Shown here piece by piece: positions 63,498 to 64,000 of a stretch of DNA of 64,000 nucleotides; position 1 is the stretch's first letter, and every line of letters begins with the position of its first letter. Origin of the DNA: Chloroflexota bacterium (GTDB lineage: Bacteria > Chloroflexota > Anaerolineae > UBA4142 > SHND01); contig SHND01000030.1 in NCBI GenBank assembly GCA_004295045.1, positions 206,903 through 270,902 of the forward strand, in the 5' to 3' direction. The position numbers were made by a program, and so were the translations under genes. The notes beneath the pieces were generated by a model, which was not told the DNA's origin, did no database searches, and worked only from the letters and a program-made list of their open reading frames with translations.

Positions 63498-64000
63498 ATG
63501 TCCTTTGCTCAGTCACTTTTCCCACTCACCGCGCACACAAACGAATCGAACCATTTCGAACTTGGCGGATGCGATGTCGTTTCCCTCGCCGAACAGTTTG
63601 GCACGCCGCTGTATGTTTATGATGAAACAACGTTACGCGAGCAGGCAACGCGCGCGTTGAACGCGTTTCGTTCGCGTTGGAATGAGGTTATCGTTTTATA
63701 TGCGACGAAAGCGTATTTTGCGCCCTTCCTCGCGCATTTGTATTGCGAGCTGGGTCTCGGTCTCGATGTAACCTCCGAAGGCGAAATCGTCATCGCGCGC
63801 CATGCGGGGTTTGATTCCGACAAAATCTACGTACACGGCAACAACAAAACGCCCGAAGAAATCCGCGCCGCCTTCGATTCGAACATCACCCATTTCGTCG
63901 TTGACAATCTCGACGAAATTTCGCGTCTCTCGCATCTCGCCTCTGTCCATTCGCCATCTGCGATCTGCCATCTGCTAATTCGTCTCTCCCCCAACATTGA
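63498..64000 (+). CDS. lysA: Diaminopimelate decarboxylase, N-terminal part (runs off the window)
   Basis: 167 codons visible. Fold-type III PLP enzyme: FGTPLYVYDETTLREQATRA, then VIVLYATKAYFAPF with the PLP lysine in ATKA, GLGLDVTSEGEIVIARHAGF, IYVHGNNKTPEEIRAA, THFVVDNLDEISRLSHLA. Makes lysine from meso-diaminopimelate. The segment VHSPSAICHLLIR near residue 150-162 is encoded by a copy of repeat G (cattcgccatctgcgatctg), also seen upstream of the kinase at 32717. No lysine riboswitch fits in the 71-bp gap. Confidence 0.9.
   Translation, partial: MSFAQSLFPLTAHTNESNHFELGGCDVVSLAEQFGTPLYVYDETTLREQATRALNAFRSRWNEVIVLYATKAYFAPFLAHLYCELGLGLDVTSEGEIVIARHAGFDSDKIYVHGNNKTPEEIRAAFDSNITHFVVDNLDEISRLSHLASVHSPSAICHLLIRLSPNI
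63947..63978. repeat. Repeat G2 inside lysA
   Basis: CCATTCGCCATCTGCGATCT, then GCCATCTGC: same unit as the copy at 32691-32715. Read in frame within lysA. Confidence 0.6.

Overview
The window looks like a chromosomal segment of an uncultured Chloroflexota bacterium, most likely Anaerolineae-like. This is an inference from several things: a mevalonate-pathway decarboxylase (24457-25455), very large GAF/histidine-kinase proteins, Thr/Pro-rich cell-surface proteins, the strongly 'gcgcgc'-biased coding sequence, and an unusually large load of short dispersed repeats. I found no rRNA, tRNA, CRISPR array or phage structural genes.

Layout. 1-3276 (minus): beta-oxidation pair, thiolase then a truncated FadB-type protein. 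3419-4636: Gfo/Idh/MocA oxidoreductase. 4656-9158 (minus): N-acetylglucosamine operon nagA - SIS-type deaminase - a double-length 6-phosphofructokinase built like the eukaryotic enzyme, taking GlcNAc-6-P to fructose-1,6-bisphosphate. 9258-15110 (minus): propeller protein and a MacAB-type efflux operon, divergent from an OmpR-type two-component system (15320-17363). 17410-18633: DUF72 and GYD proteins. 18794-24380: complete type I restriction-modification locus hsdR-hsdM-hsdS. 24457-31184: isoprenoid decarboxylase, 8-oxoguanine-deaminase-like amidohydrolase, RseP-type protease, class C beta-lactamase-like hydrolase, zinc-ribbon surface protein. 31226-33973: thioredoxin-like lipoprotein and a second two-component system.

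34022-37799 is an accessory island: cupin, TMEM175-like channel, DUF2255, a chimera of two broken dehydrogenase genes, and then two units that look like integron gene cassettes (a PIN toxin-antitoxin pair and a membrane protein), each followed by an attC-like site but with no integrase in the window. 37794-39471 (minus) holds ThpR, a membrane protein and a phosphoribosyltransferase; 39627-43426 holds PBP1A and a cupredoxin. 43518-52825 (minus) is a three-gene signalling operon: a 2419-residue TPR/8-GAF hybrid kinase, a CheY-like regulator and a HisKA-REC-class III cyclase protein. 53232-64000: IlvE-type aminotransferase, DUF1648-like and DUF92 proteins, an SCP2 protein coupled to aldehyde:ferredoxin oxidoreductase behind a promoter with a TetR-type operator, a nuclease coupled to an M20 peptidase, a beta-CASP RNase, an SH3b protein, DedA, and the start of lysA.

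The most unusual global feature is that at least eight families of short repeats or palindromes are scattered through the window, not only between genes but in frame inside genes (fadB, hsdS, the giant kinase three times, lysA), where they are translated as short low-complexity inserts. A second recurring feature is extended -10 promoters of the form TGnTANAAT, several placed so close to the start codon that the mRNA should be leaderless.
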